Shown: positions 46,946 through 55,023, counted from the first letter of the stretch. The stretch is DNA of 64,000 bases from Mesorhizobium sp. B1-1-8 (GCF_006442795.2 NZ_CP083956.1:1899501-1963500); one strand, 5' to 3'. Translations and numbers: made by a program. The notes: generated by a model from the sequence alone, not told the origin.

Positions 46946-47221
46946 ATGACCGATCTGGTTAGACCTAGAGTCAAATATGTTATCGGGCCTGACGGCAGCC
47001 CCCTTACGATTGCCGATCTGCCGCCGACGAACACACGTCGCTGGGTTATCCGGCGCAAGGCGGAAGTGGTCGCGGCGGTGCGCGGCGGCCTGCTCAGCCT
47101 CGAAGAGGCCTGCCAGCGCTACAAGCTCACCACCGAGGAATTCCTCTCCTGGCAGGCGTCGATCGACGAATACGGCCTTGCCGGGCTGCGCACGACGCGT
47201 ATCCAGCAATACCGGCACTAG
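46946..47221 (+). CDS. sciP: CtrA inhibitor SciP (DUF1153)
   Basis: A 91-residue protein of the DUF1153/SciP family. A conserved N-terminal segment (YVIGPDGSPLTIADLPPTNTRRWVIRRKAEVVAAVRGG) leads into a helix-turn-helix-like region (LLSLEEACQRYKLTTEEFLSWQASIDEYGLAGLR). In Caulobacter SciP binds CtrA and blocks its activation of target promoters in G1. The ctrA gene itself is 2.3 kb downstream. GAGAG precedes the ATG. A rho-independent terminator follows the stop. Confidence 0.93.
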   Translation: MTDLVRPRVKYVIGPDGSPLTIADLPPTNTRRWVIRRKAEVVAAVRGGLLSLEEACQRYKLTTEEFLSWQASIDEYGLAGLRTTRIQQYRH

Positions 47222-47236
47222 TTCGACCGGCCGGAC

Positions 47237-47268
47237 AGGGCGCGGAAACCTCGCGCCCTTTCGTTTTT
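47237..47268 (+). terminator. Rho-independent terminator of sciP
   Basis: A perfect 8-bp stem AGGGCGCG/CGCGCCCT with a 7-base loop is followed by TTTCGTTTTT. It starts 16 bases after the sciP stop and lies between sciP and the convergent quinone oxidoreductase, so it may also serve the opposite strand. Confidence 0.8.
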
Positions 47269-47284
47269 CGGCACAACGCTGCGA

Positions 47285-48211
47285 TCAGACCGTAAGCACC
47301 ACCTTGCCGATCGGCCGGGTGGCGAGAAAGGCGTGGGCGGCGCCGGCCTGATCGAGCGGGAAAGCCTTCGCCACATGGGCCGAAAGCTTCTTTGCATCGA
47401 CCAACCTGGCGAGCTCGACAAGGCCCTCGCGGTCCGGCGCCACCGACATGCGCTCGACGCGGATGCCGCGTTCCTTCGCCTTTGCCCTGGTGGCGTCGTG
47501 GACGTTGAGCAGCGACACCAGCACGCCGCCGTCGCGCAGCACCTTGAGCGAGTCGTCGGCATGGTCGCCGCCGATCGTCTCCAGCACCAGGTCGAGATCG
47601 CCGGCGCTGCCGGTGAAATCGCTCCTGGTGTAGTCGACGACCTGGTCGGCGCCGAGCGAGCGGACGAAATCGAGCTTGTCGGAGCTGGCGGTCGAGGCGA
47701 CGTAGGCGCCGTGCGCCTTGGCGATCTGCACGGCCAGATGGCCGACGCCGCCGGCGCCGGCATGGATCAGCACGCGCTGGCCGGATTTGAGGCCGCCGTG
47801 GCGAACGAGGCCCTGCCAGGCGGTGAGGCCGGCCAGCGGAAGTGCCGCCGCATGTGCGTGGTCGATGCCTGCGGGCTTCGCGGCGATCTCCTCCGCCGGC
47901 GCAGCGGCAAGCTCCGCATAGGCACCCGCTTGCTTAGGAAAGCGCGGCATGCCGAACACGTCATCACCGGTCTTGAAGGCGGTCACGCCGGCGCCGAGCG
48001 CCTCGACAGTGCCCGAAATGTCCCAGCCGAGGATGAAGGGCGGTTCGCCAAGCAATTGATAGCGGCCGGCGCGCACGGTGGCGTCGACCGGGTTGAGGCC
48101 CGCCGCCTTGATGCGGACAAGCACCTCTCCGGGCTTGGGCGAGGGATCCGGCTGTTCGGCGATGACGAGGACGTCGGGCCCGCCGAAGGAATTCTGGATA
48201 ATGGCACGCAT
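47285..48211 (-). CDS. Zinc-independent NADPH:quinone oxidoreductase (MDR family)
   Basis: A 308-residue medium-chain dehydrogenase/reductase. The N-terminal GroES-like domain contains LVRIKAAGLNPVDATVRAGRY and GWDISGTVEALGAGV. The NADPH-binding fold has VLIHAGAGGVGHLAVQIAKAHGAYV. The zinc-binding cysteines of alcohol dehydrogenases are absent, which fits quinone oxidoreductase. A perfect AGGAGG lies 5 bases before the ATG. It diverges from a decayed HxlR regulator gene, 16 bases away, which presumably once controlled it. Confidence 0.9.
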   Translation of the reverse strand: MRAIIQNSFGGPDVLVIAEQPDPSPKPGEVLVRIKAAGLNPVDATVRAGRYQLLGEPPFILGWDISGTVEALGAGVTAFKTGDDVFGMPRFPKQAGAYAELAAAPAEEIAAKPAGIDHAHAAALPLAGLTAWQGLVRHGGLKSGQRVLIHAGAGGVGHLAVQIAKAHGAYVASTASSDKLDFVRSLGADQVVDYTRSDFTGSAGDLDLVLETIGGDHADDSLKVLRDGGVLVSLLNVHDATRAKAKERGIRVERMSVAPDREGLVELARLVDAKKLSAHVAKAFPLDQAGAAHAFLATRPIGKVVLTV

Positions 48212-48227
48212 GGTAACCTCCTGCTTC

Positions 48228-48689
48228 ATGGGTAGTGTGAAAACCCCATTCGGCCATGATGCGTTCCGGCGCAGTTGTCCGTCGCATACCGTGCTCGACA
48301 TGCTGGCCAGCAAATGGGTCTATCTCACCGTCTGCGCGCTACGGCGCGGCCGGCTGCGCAATGGCGAACTGGCGCGCAAGCTCGAAGGCATCACGCCGAA
48401 AATGCTGACCCAGACACTACGGGTCTCGAGTGCGATGGCCTTGTCCGGCGCGAGGTGTTTGCGTCATCCCGCCGCGCGTCGAATATGAACTGACGGAGCT
48501 TGGCCAGACATGGCGGGACTGCTCAGCCAGATCAGATCCTGGGCGCAAGAGCATGCGCCCGACATCAAGAATGCCCGCGCCCGTGTATCGGCGCAATCAG
48601 GACGAGATGGGCCATGCTGCCCTGAAAGCGGGGCCGGGATTTCCCGACCCGTGGCTTCGGCGGCGATGCCGGCGGATTTCCGGCAATAA
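48228..48689 (+). pseudogene. HxlR-family regulator, frameshifted
   Basis: The first ~65 codons read as a normal HxlR winged HTH (CPSHTVLDMLASKWVYLTVCAL, GELARKLEGITPKMLTQTLR). The match then continues through three successive single-base losses near 48425 (LECDGLVRREVFA), 48461 (PPRVEYELTELGQTWRD) and 48519 (LLSQIRSWAQEHAPDIKNAR). The three shifts restore the original frame, but the uninterrupted frame stops early at 48488, leaving an 86-residue product without the normal wing and dimer helix. It diverges from the quinone oxidoreductase, the usual HxlR target arrangement. Sequencing error at short C runs is the alternative explanation. Confidence 0.8.
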
Positions 48690-48711
48690 GAGGATGAAGC
48701 GTGCTTCGCGC

Positions 48712-49089
48712 TCAGCCGATCATGGCGCTGCGGCCGCCGACATCGGCCTCGCGGATCTTGCTGTCGCGCGATTCCAGCATCTCAGCCTTGGAAAGCTCCG
48801 CTTCAGCTTCGCCGAGTAATGATTCGGCGGTGCTTCGCTGCTGGGCGAGGTCGCCCTGCGAATTCCTGAGGTTGTCGCGGCGCAAGCGTGCCGCCTTGGC
48901 GAAGGTCGGATAGGCAAAATGGTTGATGTCGGTGATGCCGGCCTTCTTCTCTTCGGCGGCGATCTGCAGCTCCAATTCGACGGCCATGCGCTCGAACTCG
49001 GCGATCATCATGTCCAGCTGCAGCAGCTGGCGCCGCTTCTCATTCACCTGAAACTGCTTCAGCCGAACGAGGTTTTCACGTGACTTCAT
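48712..49089 (-). CDS. fliJ: Flagellar export protein FliJ-like
   Basis: A 125-residue, almost entirely helical, charged protein (RLKQFQVNEKRRQLLQLDMMIAEFERMAVELELQIAAEEKK … ESLLGEAEAELSKAEMLE) with the coiled-coil pattern of FliJ, the stalk that couples the FliI ATPase to the export gate. I chose the ATG at 49089 because GGGAG lies about nine bases upstream; longer readings extend into the shared intergenic region. It diverges from ctrA, and a position beside ctrA is, as I recall, usual for rhizobial fliJ. It is separated from the main flagellar cluster by about 44 kb. Confidence 0.8.
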   Translation of the reverse strand: MKSRENLVRLKQFQVNEKRRQLLQLDMMIAEFERMAVELELQIAAEEKKAGITDINHFAYPTFAKAARLRRDNLRNSQGDLAQQRSTAESLLGEAEAELSKAEMLESRDSKIREADVGGRSAMIG

Positions 49090-49536
49090 GACTCGATACT
49101 CCCGGAAACGCACACCTGCATATCGTCCAATCCGCCAGGAAAAGTCCAAGCGTCGCCCGTATCCCCCGGCTTTCCCCACGCTATGGGAAACAAAGCCCTA
49201 AAGTTTTTTGCCGGCGGTAACCATTCGTTTACGGGCATTGTTAATCATACGGGCGAGGACTTAAGGCCGGGTAAAAATTCCGGCTGCGGCGGGAAGCGCG
49301 GCCTGCGAGTCCCTGGAGTCACTTAGGCTGGCTTATTAATGTGGTGCATTAGCGGTTTTGGTCTGTGATTCGTTATTAAATTCAAGTGGGTGTAGAAAGG
49401 GGTTAAAAAATCTGCTATCGTGTTCGACACGAAATTAGATTTTGTTAACCAATCGGTGGCACCTTCTGTTCAGGCAATCACTGCTCCGGTCCCGGATGGG
49501 TCGTGACCTGGCCCGGCAGCAGAAAAGGGGAATGAA
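49090..49536. promoter_or_regulatory. ctrA/fliJ divergent regulatory region with GANTC sites
   Basis: A 447-base noncoding region, AT-rich near ctrA. It holds GANTC sites at 49307, 49316 and 49367, with another at 49090 beside the fliJ start. CcrM methylation of GANTC in the ctrA promoter controls its timing in Caulobacter. An imperfect CtrA-like site TTAG-N6-TTAAC lies at 49435-49449. A small hairpin TCGTGT-TCG-ACACGA (49418-49432) probably falls in the ctrA leader. No small gene is supported here. Confidence 0.6.
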
Positions 49537-50232
49537 ATGCGTGTTCTGCTGATTGAAGATGACAGTGCAACCGCACAGAGCATCGAGCTGATGCTGAAAT
49601 CGGAAAGTTTCAACGTCTATACAACCGATCTCGGCGAAGAAGGTGTCGATCTCGGCAAGCTTTACGACTACGACATCATTCTTCTCGATCTTAATCTGCC
49701 CGATATGTCGGGCTACGAAGTCCTGCGCACACTTCGCCTCTCCAAGGTCAAGACGCCGATCCTGATCCTCTCCGGCATGGCCGGCATCGAGGACAAGGTG
49801 CGCGGGCTCGGTTTCGGCGCCGACGACTATATGACCAAGCCATTTCACAAAGATGAGCTGGTGGCGCGCATCCACGCCATCGTGCGCCGTTCCAAGGGCC
49901 ATGCCCAGTCGGTCATCACCACCGGCGACCTGGTGGTCAATCTCGATGCCAAGACGGTCGAGGTCGGCGGCCAGCGCGTGCACCTGACCGGCAAGGAATA
50001 TCAGATGCTCGAGCTGCTCTCGCTGCGCAAGGGCACGACGCTGACCAAGGAAATGTTCCTCAACCACCTTTATGGCGGCATGGACGAGCCGGAACTGAAG
50101 ATCATCGACGTCTTCATCTGCAAGCTGCGCAAGAAGCTCGACGCCGCGTCCGGTGGCCAGAATTACATCGAGACGGTGTGGGGTCGCGGCTATGTGCTGC
50201 GCGAGCCGGAAGACATCCGCGTCAGCGCCTGA
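49537..50232 (+). CDS. ctrA: Cell-cycle master response regulator CtrA
   Basis: A 231-residue OmpR-type regulator. The receiver domain (1-120) carries acidic residues EDD at 7-9, the phospho-acceptor D51 in [16 protein letters not shown], and the Lys of [12 protein letters not shown]. The winged-helix domain (about 125-225) contains [32 protein letters not shown] and [13 protein letters not shown]. Length, D51 and near-consensus receiver sequence fit CtrA rather than a generic OmpR protein. It controls division, flagellar and DNA-methylation genes. It is followed by a strong terminator; sciP, chpT and eipA are close by. Confidence 0.97.
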   Translation: MRVLLIEDDSATAQSIELMLKSESFNVYTTDLGEEGVDLGKLYDYDIILLDLNLPDMSGYEVLRTLRLSKVKTPILILSGMAGIEDKVRGLGFGADDYMTKPFHKDELVARIHAIVRRSKGHAQSVITTGDLVVNLDAKTVEVGGQRVHLTGKEYQMLELLSLRKGTTLTKEMFLNHLYGGMDEPELKIIDVFICKLRKKLDAASGGQNYIETVWGRGYVLREPEDIRVSA

Positions 50233-50255
50233 GCGAATGCTTTTCAACGAAAAGC

Positions 50256-50282
50256 AAAAACCCGGCTCCGGCCGGGTTTTTT
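50256..50282 (+). terminator. Rho-independent terminator of ctrA
   Basis: AAAAACCCGGC pairs with GCCGGGTTTTT around a TCCG loop and runs into a T tract. It starts 24 bases after the ctrA stop and is one of the clearest terminators in the window. Confidence 0.9.
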
Positions 50283-50302
50283 GTGAATCGGATATCTAAT
50301 AT

Positions 50303-50357
50303 TTTTTAGCGATTCCTGACGGAAAACCGTTCACGCTTTTCTTGGAATTGCTTTCGA
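50303..50357. repeat. Second copy of the dispersed palindromic repeat
   Basis: GCGATTCCTGACGGAAAACCG … CGCTTTTCTTGGAATTGCT matches the right half of the repeat at 25214-25333 apart from scattered substitutions. It lies between the ctrA terminator and the end of the response regulator gene, its right edge reaching that gene's stop. The outer ends (AGCGATTCC/GGAATTGCT) are inverted, so it can fold on either strand. Confidence 0.55.
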
Positions 50358-50358
50358 A

Positions 50359-50727
50359 TCAGGCGGCGATCTTGAGGACGCGGAAGCGTTCGAGCAATTG
50401 CGCCCGGTTGAAGGGCTTCAACAGATAGCCCTGGGCACCGGCGCGCTTGGCGCGCATGATCGAGGCGACGTCGACCTCGACCAGTGAAACCACGATCTGC
50501 GGCTTGGTATCGCTTTCGATACCGCGGATGCGGCGAATGAGATCCGCCGCCTGCATGTCCGGCAGGCCACCGTCGACGACGATGATCTCAGGCATGTCGG
50601 TGGCGCAAATTTCGATGGCGTCGAGCCCGCTGGCTGCTTCGGCAACCAGGAAGTCCGAGCCGCTAAGGATACGTTTAGCGACCTTTCTGATGACGCTCGA
50701 ATCGTCCACGAACAGGCAGCGCTTCAT
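50359..50727 (-). CDS. Single-domain response regulator between ctrA and chpT
   Basis: A 122-residue receiver domain without an output domain. Acidic D8/D9 (LFVDDSSVIRKVAKRIL), phospho-acceptor D52 (IIVVDGGLPDMQAADLI) and the Lys of GYLLKPFNRAQLL are present. The switch Thr/Ser region reads IVVSLVEVD. It resembles CheY-like proteins more than DivK or CpdR, whose usual openings differ. Position between ctrA and chpT suggests a ChpT-linked phosphorelay partner, but this is inference from location. GGACC precedes the ATG at 50727. Confidence 0.88.
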   Translation of the reverse strand: MKRCLFVDDSSVIRKVAKRILSGSDFLVAEAASGLDAIEICATDMPEIIVVDGGLPDMQAADLIRRIRGIESDTKPQIVVSLVEVDVASIMRAKRAGAQGYLLKPFNRAQLLERFRVLKIAA

Positions 50728-50954
50728 TTCCGGGTCCTCTTGGCCAACTGCCGAACCGGCAACTTCCGGGTAATCTGCAGGCACCATAGGACAATCTGGT
50801 AAAGAAGCCGAAAAGCCGTTAGGTAAAGTTTTTCCAAAGAGGGCGGACCGCGCAGCTTTTTGTCCGTTACCCATCAGGGCGGTAACGGCAGCCATGCTTC
50901 GCCAGCGCTGCAAGTGCCGGCATCAATATAAATATATACTTGAGCAGTTCTGCC

Positions 50955-51584
50955 TCAGGCAGCCGACAGGACGATCTCGTCGGCGGTCGCGTGGATCGAG
51001 ATCGTCATATTGGCCTCACGGGCCAAAAGCAACGTGTAATAGGGCTGGACCGAATGGGCGTCGATCGGCTCTTCAGGCTTGTGGCCTGAATGCAGTTCGA
51101 GGAATTTCGGCGGCACGCGCAGCATCGGACCGGCCGCCGACAGCGCAAAACGCGGCTCGGTATCGAGATTCTCGAGCGTGACCACCAGCTTGCCGCCGCG
51201 CGGTATCGCTGCGTTGGCGACCAGAATGAGGTTGAGCAGCAGCTTGACCTTGTTCTTGGGCAGCAGCGCCCGCACGCCGTTCCACACCAGTTCCGGCTTC
51301 TCGTTCTTGAGGAAGGCGATCGCCACGGCCTCTGCGTCGCCGGTGTCGATCATCATGCCGGCGGAACCGGCGGCGCCGAAGGCGATGCGGGCAAACTGCA
51401 GCCGCGCCGAGGCGTTCCTGGCGCTCTGGCGGATCAGCTTCATGGCGTCCTCGTCGGCGCCGCCTTCATCGAGCAGTTCAAGGCCGTTGTTTATGGCCCC
51501 GACCGGCGAAATGATGTCGTGGCAGACGCGGCTGCACAAAAGCGCGGCCAGGTCGGGGGCGGAAAGGGCGAAAAGCTCGGCCAT
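50955..51584 (-). CDS. chpT: Histidine phosphotransferase ChpT
   Basis: A 209-residue protein of the ChpT family (DUF2328). The N-terminal helical hairpin holds the phospho-acceptor H22 in LLCSRVCHDIISPVGAINNGLELL. The C-terminal half is a degenerate histidine-kinase-like ATPase fold (NKVKLLLNLILVANAAIPRGGKLVVTLE) without nucleotide-binding boxes. ChpT passes phosphate from the CckA kinase to CtrA and CpdR. AGGGA precedes the ATG. Co-location with ctrA supports the assignment. Confidence 0.95.
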   Translation of the reverse strand: MAELFALSAPDLAALLCSRVCHDIISPVGAINNGLELLDEGGADEDAMKLIRQSARNASARLQFARIAFGAAGSAGMMIDTGDAEAVAIAFLKNEKPELVWNGVRALLPKNKVKLLLNLILVANAAIPRGGKLVVTLENLDTEPRFALSAAGPMLRVPPKFLELHSGHKPEEPIDAHSVQPYYTLLLAREANMTISIHATADEIVLSAA

Positions 51585-51919
51585 CGGATATCCCTGCTCA
51601 GTTCACATATTCATGGCCAAGCGACTGATTCGCTCCTGCCCACACGAATCACGCTCTTTTCCAAGGCTTTCTGAATACACAGCACCCGCGCGAGCATCAA
51701 CAAATCCGCGATCGTTAACGGCGAAAATGGTGTGTTCACGCAGGGACGCGGTGGCTGCGAAGGCCATATCAGCCTTCGTAGCGCCATCTTCCTGTGGAAG
51801 CTTAATGGTTGAAAAAGGATTACGGCATAGTTTGCCCGTGATAGCCACCTTGAACGGCCGGCAAGAGCCGTAGGGGTGCGAGGCGTCGGCGAAAGTGCTC
51901 CCTGACGGAGATTGGAAGC
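51585..51919. promoter_or_regulatory. chpT/eipA divergent intergenic region
   Basis: A 335-base gap between two divergent genes, so it should hold both promoters. Two GANTC sites lie 19 bases apart (51627 and 51646). TTAA half-sites occur near 51716 and 51803, but no TTAA-N7-TTAA pair is present. I see no small gene or RNA structure. Confidence 0.4.
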
Positions 51920-52501
51920 ATGTTTTCCCGATTCTATGACCGGACCCTCGTCCGCGTCCTCACCATGACGATCGCTCTCCTGGGTGCTCTCGTCTTCTCA
52001 ACCTCCGCGCTGCGGGCCCAGGAGTATACCGCTCAGGAGATCATCGATTCCGGTCACAAGTTCTTCGGCGCGACGTCCGGTGGCCTGGCCACGGTCGTCG
52101 AGAAGATCTTCGCGTCCTACGGCTTGCCCAACGGCTACCTGCTCGGAGAGGAGGGCTCGGGCGCCCTGATCGGCGGCCTGACCTATGGCGAGGGAACGCT
52201 CTACACCAAGAACGCCGGCGACCATAAGGTGTTCTGGCAAGGCCCGTCGCTCGGCTGGGATTTCGGCGGCGAGGGGTCGCGCGTGATGATGCTGGTCTAC
52301 AATCTCGACGACGTGGGCAGCCTCTACAACCGCTTCGGCGGCGTCGCCGGCTCCGCCTATGTCGTGGCGGGCGTCGGCTTCAACGTGATGCAGAACAACC
52401 GGGTTCTGATCGTTCCGATCCGCACCGGTGTCGGTGCCCGGCTCGGCGTCAATCTCGGCTATCTGAAGCTCACGCAACGGCCGACCTGGAACCCATTCTG
52501 A
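51920..52501 (+). CDS. eipA: Periplasmic envelope integrity protein EipA (DUF1134)
   Basis: A 193-residue exported protein. The N-terminal segment MFSRFYDRTLVRVLTMTIALLGALVFSTSALRAQ is a signal peptide, predicted to be cut after ALRA. The DUF1134 domain fills the mature part (TAQEIIDSGHKFFGATSGGLATVVEKIFASYG, GEGTLYTKNAGDHKVFWQGPSLGWDFGGEGSRVMMLVYNL). In Brucella EipA supports cell-envelope integrity and is reported to be under CtrA control. Its place beside chpT and ctrA fits that link. Confidence 0.92.
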   Translation: MFSRFYDRTLVRVLTMTIALLGALVFSTSALRAQEYTAQEIIDSGHKFFGATSGGLATVVEKIFASYGLPNGYLLGEEGSGALIGGLTYGEGTLYTKNAGDHKVFWQGPSLGWDFGGEGSRVMMLVYNLDDVGSLYNRFGGVAGSAYVVAGVGFNVMQNNRVLIVPIRTGVGARLGVNLGYLKLTQRPTWNPF

Positions 52502-52560
52502 CCGGACAGGCCGTTCTGACCGACAGGATTGCCACAACCGCTCGGATAAGACCGATCACT

Positions 52561-52582
52561 CCGCGGCATGCTCTTGCCGCGG
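52561..52582 (+). terminator. Hairpin downstream of eipA
   Basis: A perfect 8-bp stem CCGCGGCA/TGCCGCGG with a TGCTCT loop, 60 bases after the eipA stop. No T run follows, so it is at most a weak or factor-dependent terminator, or an mRNA-stabilising stem. Confidence 0.35.
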
Positions 52583-52656
52583 CGCTGGATTTCCGCCATG
52601 CCAAGGTGGCACAGTCGGGCGTTGGCGTTGCCGCCTCGCATGTTGGGTAGTCCACC

Positions 52657-53799
52657 TTGGTCCAGTCGATCCTGTTCTTCGCCCTCGGCTTCCTCTGCGC
52701 CGTCTTTCTGGTGTCGCTGATCGCGCCGGCCGTCTGGCGACGAGCCGTGGTTTTGACGCGCAGGCGCCTTGAAGCGTCGATGCCGCTGACGCCCGCCGAA
52801 ATCCACGCCGAAAAGGACCGGGTGCGGGCTGAATACGCGATGACGACGCGCCGGCTCGAAATGTCCGTCAGAAGCCTGCAGGAAAAGGCGGCCGAGCAAC
52901 TGGTCGAGATCGGCCGCGGACGCGAGGCCCTGAAAGGGCTGGCGGTCGAGAAAAAGGAGAAAGACCAGGCGCTTTCCGATCTGCAGGCCAAGAATGCGGA
53001 ACTCAAGCAGCGCGAGGAAGACCTGCACAAACTGTCGGAAAAGCTCGCGCAGACGGAACGCACGCTGGAAAAGCGCGCCCTGGAAATGGAAAAGCTGGAG
53101 CAGATGTATGACGACGCCAGCTTCTCTTCCTCGAACCGCCAGATCGAACTGGTGGCGCGCGAATCGGAACTGGAAAAACTCGCCAGCGACATCGCGCTGC
53201 TGCGCGGCCAGCGCAAGGAAGCGGACCGGCGAAATCAGGGAGTCGCGGCGGAAAGCAAGGCCGCGCGGGACGCGTTGAAGGCAGAGAGGAAAAGAGCCGC
53301 CGATCTGGACAAGAAGGTCGAGCGGCTGCTGGCGACGCTTGCCGACCGCGAGGACAAGCTCGACCGGCGCGAGAAGGAACTCGCCCGCATGCGCTCGAAG
53401 CAGGAACTTTCGGCCAACGGCGCGGGTCGGCCGGCCGACGGGAGCGAAGACATCGACAAGGCAATCGCCAGGCTTGAAGGCGATCGGGAGCGGCTGGAGG
53501 CTAGACTGACGGTGCTTGCCCGCGAGAACAAGCGGCTCAAGACCGATCTTGCCGCGCGCGAAGCGGCAAAGCCCGAGCAGACGGGCGACGCTCGTCGCGC
53601 CGGCGCTGTGCTGCGCGAACAGATGAACGATCTGGCGGCGAAGGTCGTCAACCTGACGATGAAGCTCGACGGGCCGGACTCGCCGATCGCCAAGGCGCTC
53701 GCAACCCCGCGCGATGGACGACAGGGCGCCGCCGGAGACCGCGGCATCAGCCTTGCCGACCGCGTGAGGGCGCTGCAAAAGGCCGGTTCAACCAACTGA
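52657..53799 (+). CDS. Membrane-anchored coiled-coil protein
   Basis: A 380-residue protein I cannot assign to a named family. An N-terminal membrane anchor (QSILFFALGFLCAVFLVSLIAPAVW) is followed by the short motif LTPAEIHAEKDRVRAEYA and then about 250 residues of long coiled coil (KKEKDQALSDLQAKNAELKQREEDLHKLSEKLAQ …), ending in a low-complexity tail. The topology suggests a spacer or scaffold anchored in the inner membrane. The likely start is TTG; there is no ATG near the anchor. It lies between eipA and an RNA methyltransferase, so an envelope role is possible but unproven. Confidence 0.75.
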   Translation: MVQSILFFALGFLCAVFLVSLIAPAVWRRAVVLTRRRLEASMPLTPAEIHAEKDRVRAEYAMTTRRLEMSVRSLQEKAAEQLVEIGRGREALKGLAVEKKEKDQALSDLQAKNAELKQREEDLHKLSEKLAQTERTLEKRALEMEKLEQMYDDASFSSSNRQIELVARESELEKLASDIALLRGQRKEADRRNQGVAAESKAARDALKAERKRAADLDKKVERLLATLADREDKLDRREKELARMRSKQELSANGAGRPADGSEDIDKAIARLEGDRERLEARLTVLARENKRLKTDLAAREAAKPEQTGDARRAGAVLREQMNDLAAKVVNLTMKLDGPDSPIAKALATPRDGRQGAAGDRGISLADRVRALQKAGSTN

Positions 53800-53832
53800 G
53801 GCAGGTCGGCAGACCTGCCTGCTGTGCGGCCG

Positions 53833-54630
53833 CTATCGGCTGGAAAATTGATGCAGGGCGATGGCCGACGCCGCGGCGACGTTCAGGCTGTCAAAGCCGT
53901 CCGCCATGCCGATCCGCACCGTGTGCAGACGATGAAGAAGATCTTGCGGGAGGCCTTCGCCTTCCGTGCCGAGATAAAGCGCCAGCCGCGGCGACCGTTC
54001 GACGGCGCGGATGTCAATTTCGCCGCGCGGCGAGAGCGCGAATTGGCTGAAGCCCAGCCGATCGAGGGTCGTGGTGAAGCTCTTTGTATCGTCGAAGGAT
54101 GCAAAGGGGACCTTCAGCGCCGCACCGACCGAAACGCGGATCGCCTTGCGGTAGAGAGGGTCGCAGCAACTCGCGTCGAGAAGCACGGCGTCCGCCCCGA
54201 AGGCGGCGGCATTGCGGAAGATCGACCCGATATTGTCGTGGTTGGAGATGCCGATCAGGACGACCACCAAGGCGCGTCCGGGCAAGGTATCCAGCAAGGC
54301 CGGCGCGGAGAGCTGGCTGGCGCGAATGCCGACCGCCAATATGCCGCGATGCAGGTGGAAGCCGGCGATGCGGTCCATGACCTCGCCCCTGGCGACATAG
54401 ACCGGGAAGTCCACCGGGGCTTTGCGCAGTATGGCCTCAATGCCTGCGAGCCTGTTTTCCAGGATAAGCGCCGACTCGGCGGCAAAGCGTCGCGTCGACA
54501 GAAGCAGGTCCAGCACCACCTTGCCTTCGGCGACGAAGCGTCCGTGCCTGCCGACGAGGTCGCGCTCGCGGATGTCGAGATAGGCGCCGACGCGCGGATC
54601 CTGCGGATCGTCGATGGGGATCAGTTTCAT
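53833..54630 (-). CDS. TrmH/SpoU-family RNA 2'-O-methyltransferase
   Basis: A 265-residue SPOUT methyltransferase. An N-terminal substrate-binding domain (PRVGAYLDIRERDLVGRHGRFVAEGKVVLDLLL) is followed by the knotted catalytic domain. It has the three SpoU motifs: ISNHDNIGSIFRNAAAFGADAVLLD, LALYLGTEGEGLP, and IGMADGFDSLNVAAASAIAL. It methylates a ribose in rRNA or tRNA; the exact target cannot be told from sequence. Motif 1 has S-N-H-D-N in place of the more common NPQNVG-type wording, a minor variation. Confidence 0.92.
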   Translation of the reverse strand: MKLIPIDDPQDPRVGAYLDIRERDLVGRHGRFVAEGKVVLDLLLSTRRFAAESALILENRLAGIEAILRKAPVDFPVYVARGEVMDRIAGFHLHRGILAVGIRASQLSAPALLDTLPGRALVVVLIGISNHDNIGSIFRNAAAFGADAVLLDASCCDPLYRKAIRVSVGAALKVPFASFDDTKSFTTTLDRLGFSQFALSPRGEIDIRAVERSPRLALYLGTEGEGLPQDLLHRLHTVRIGMADGFDSLNVAAASAIALHQFSSR

Positions 54631-54684
54631 GAATTCTCGCCGGCGAAAGTCGCCAGCAAGGTAACGGGTTATGGATGGCGCGGG

Positions 54685-55023
54685 TCAAGTCCCGGCGCGG
54701 CGTAGCCGATAGGCCATCTGGGACAGGTCGCCGTCGCCGAAAATGCCTTCCAGCATGCGAAGCAGCTCGCGTACCGCCTCGGACTTGCAGGAATAATAGA
54801 TCATCTGCCGGTCGCGGCGGGTTTCGACGAGATCGAGAGCTCTCAGCTTGGCCAGGTGCTGCGACAGCGCGGACTGGCTCAACCGGACTTTCTCGGCGAT
54901 GGCGCCGACCGACATTTCGCCGTCGATCAGATGGCTCATGATCAGCAGCCGCTTCTCATTGCCCATGAGCGTCAGAAATGCGGCCGCCGACTCAGCATTG
55001 GCGATTAGTTTGCTCGAGATCAT
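54685..55023 (-). CDS. ArsR-family regulator, NolR-like
   Basis: A 112-residue winged-helix repressor (LMGNEKRLLIMSHLIDGEMSVGAIAEKVRLSQSALSQHLAKLRALDLVETRRDRQMIYYSC). No metal-binding cysteine motif of the ArsR/SmtB sensors is present. Sequence and size resemble rhizobial NolR, which tunes nodulation and core genes, so a NolR-like role is possible. GGGGGA lies 4 bases before the ATG and is itself part of an inverted repeat that may be an autoregulatory site. Confidence 0.85.
   Translation of the reverse strand: MISSKLIANAESAAAFLTLMGNEKRLLIMSHLIDGEMSVGAIAEKVRLSQSALSQHLAKLRALDLVETRRDRQMIYYSCKSEAVRELLRMLEGIFGDGDLSQMAYRLRRAGT

Noticed and set aside
49435..49449. A true CtrA autoregulatory box before ctrA
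   Set aside because: TTAG-N6-TTAAC has the wrong spacing (six instead of seven) and one mismatched half-site; it is noted only as an imperfect site.
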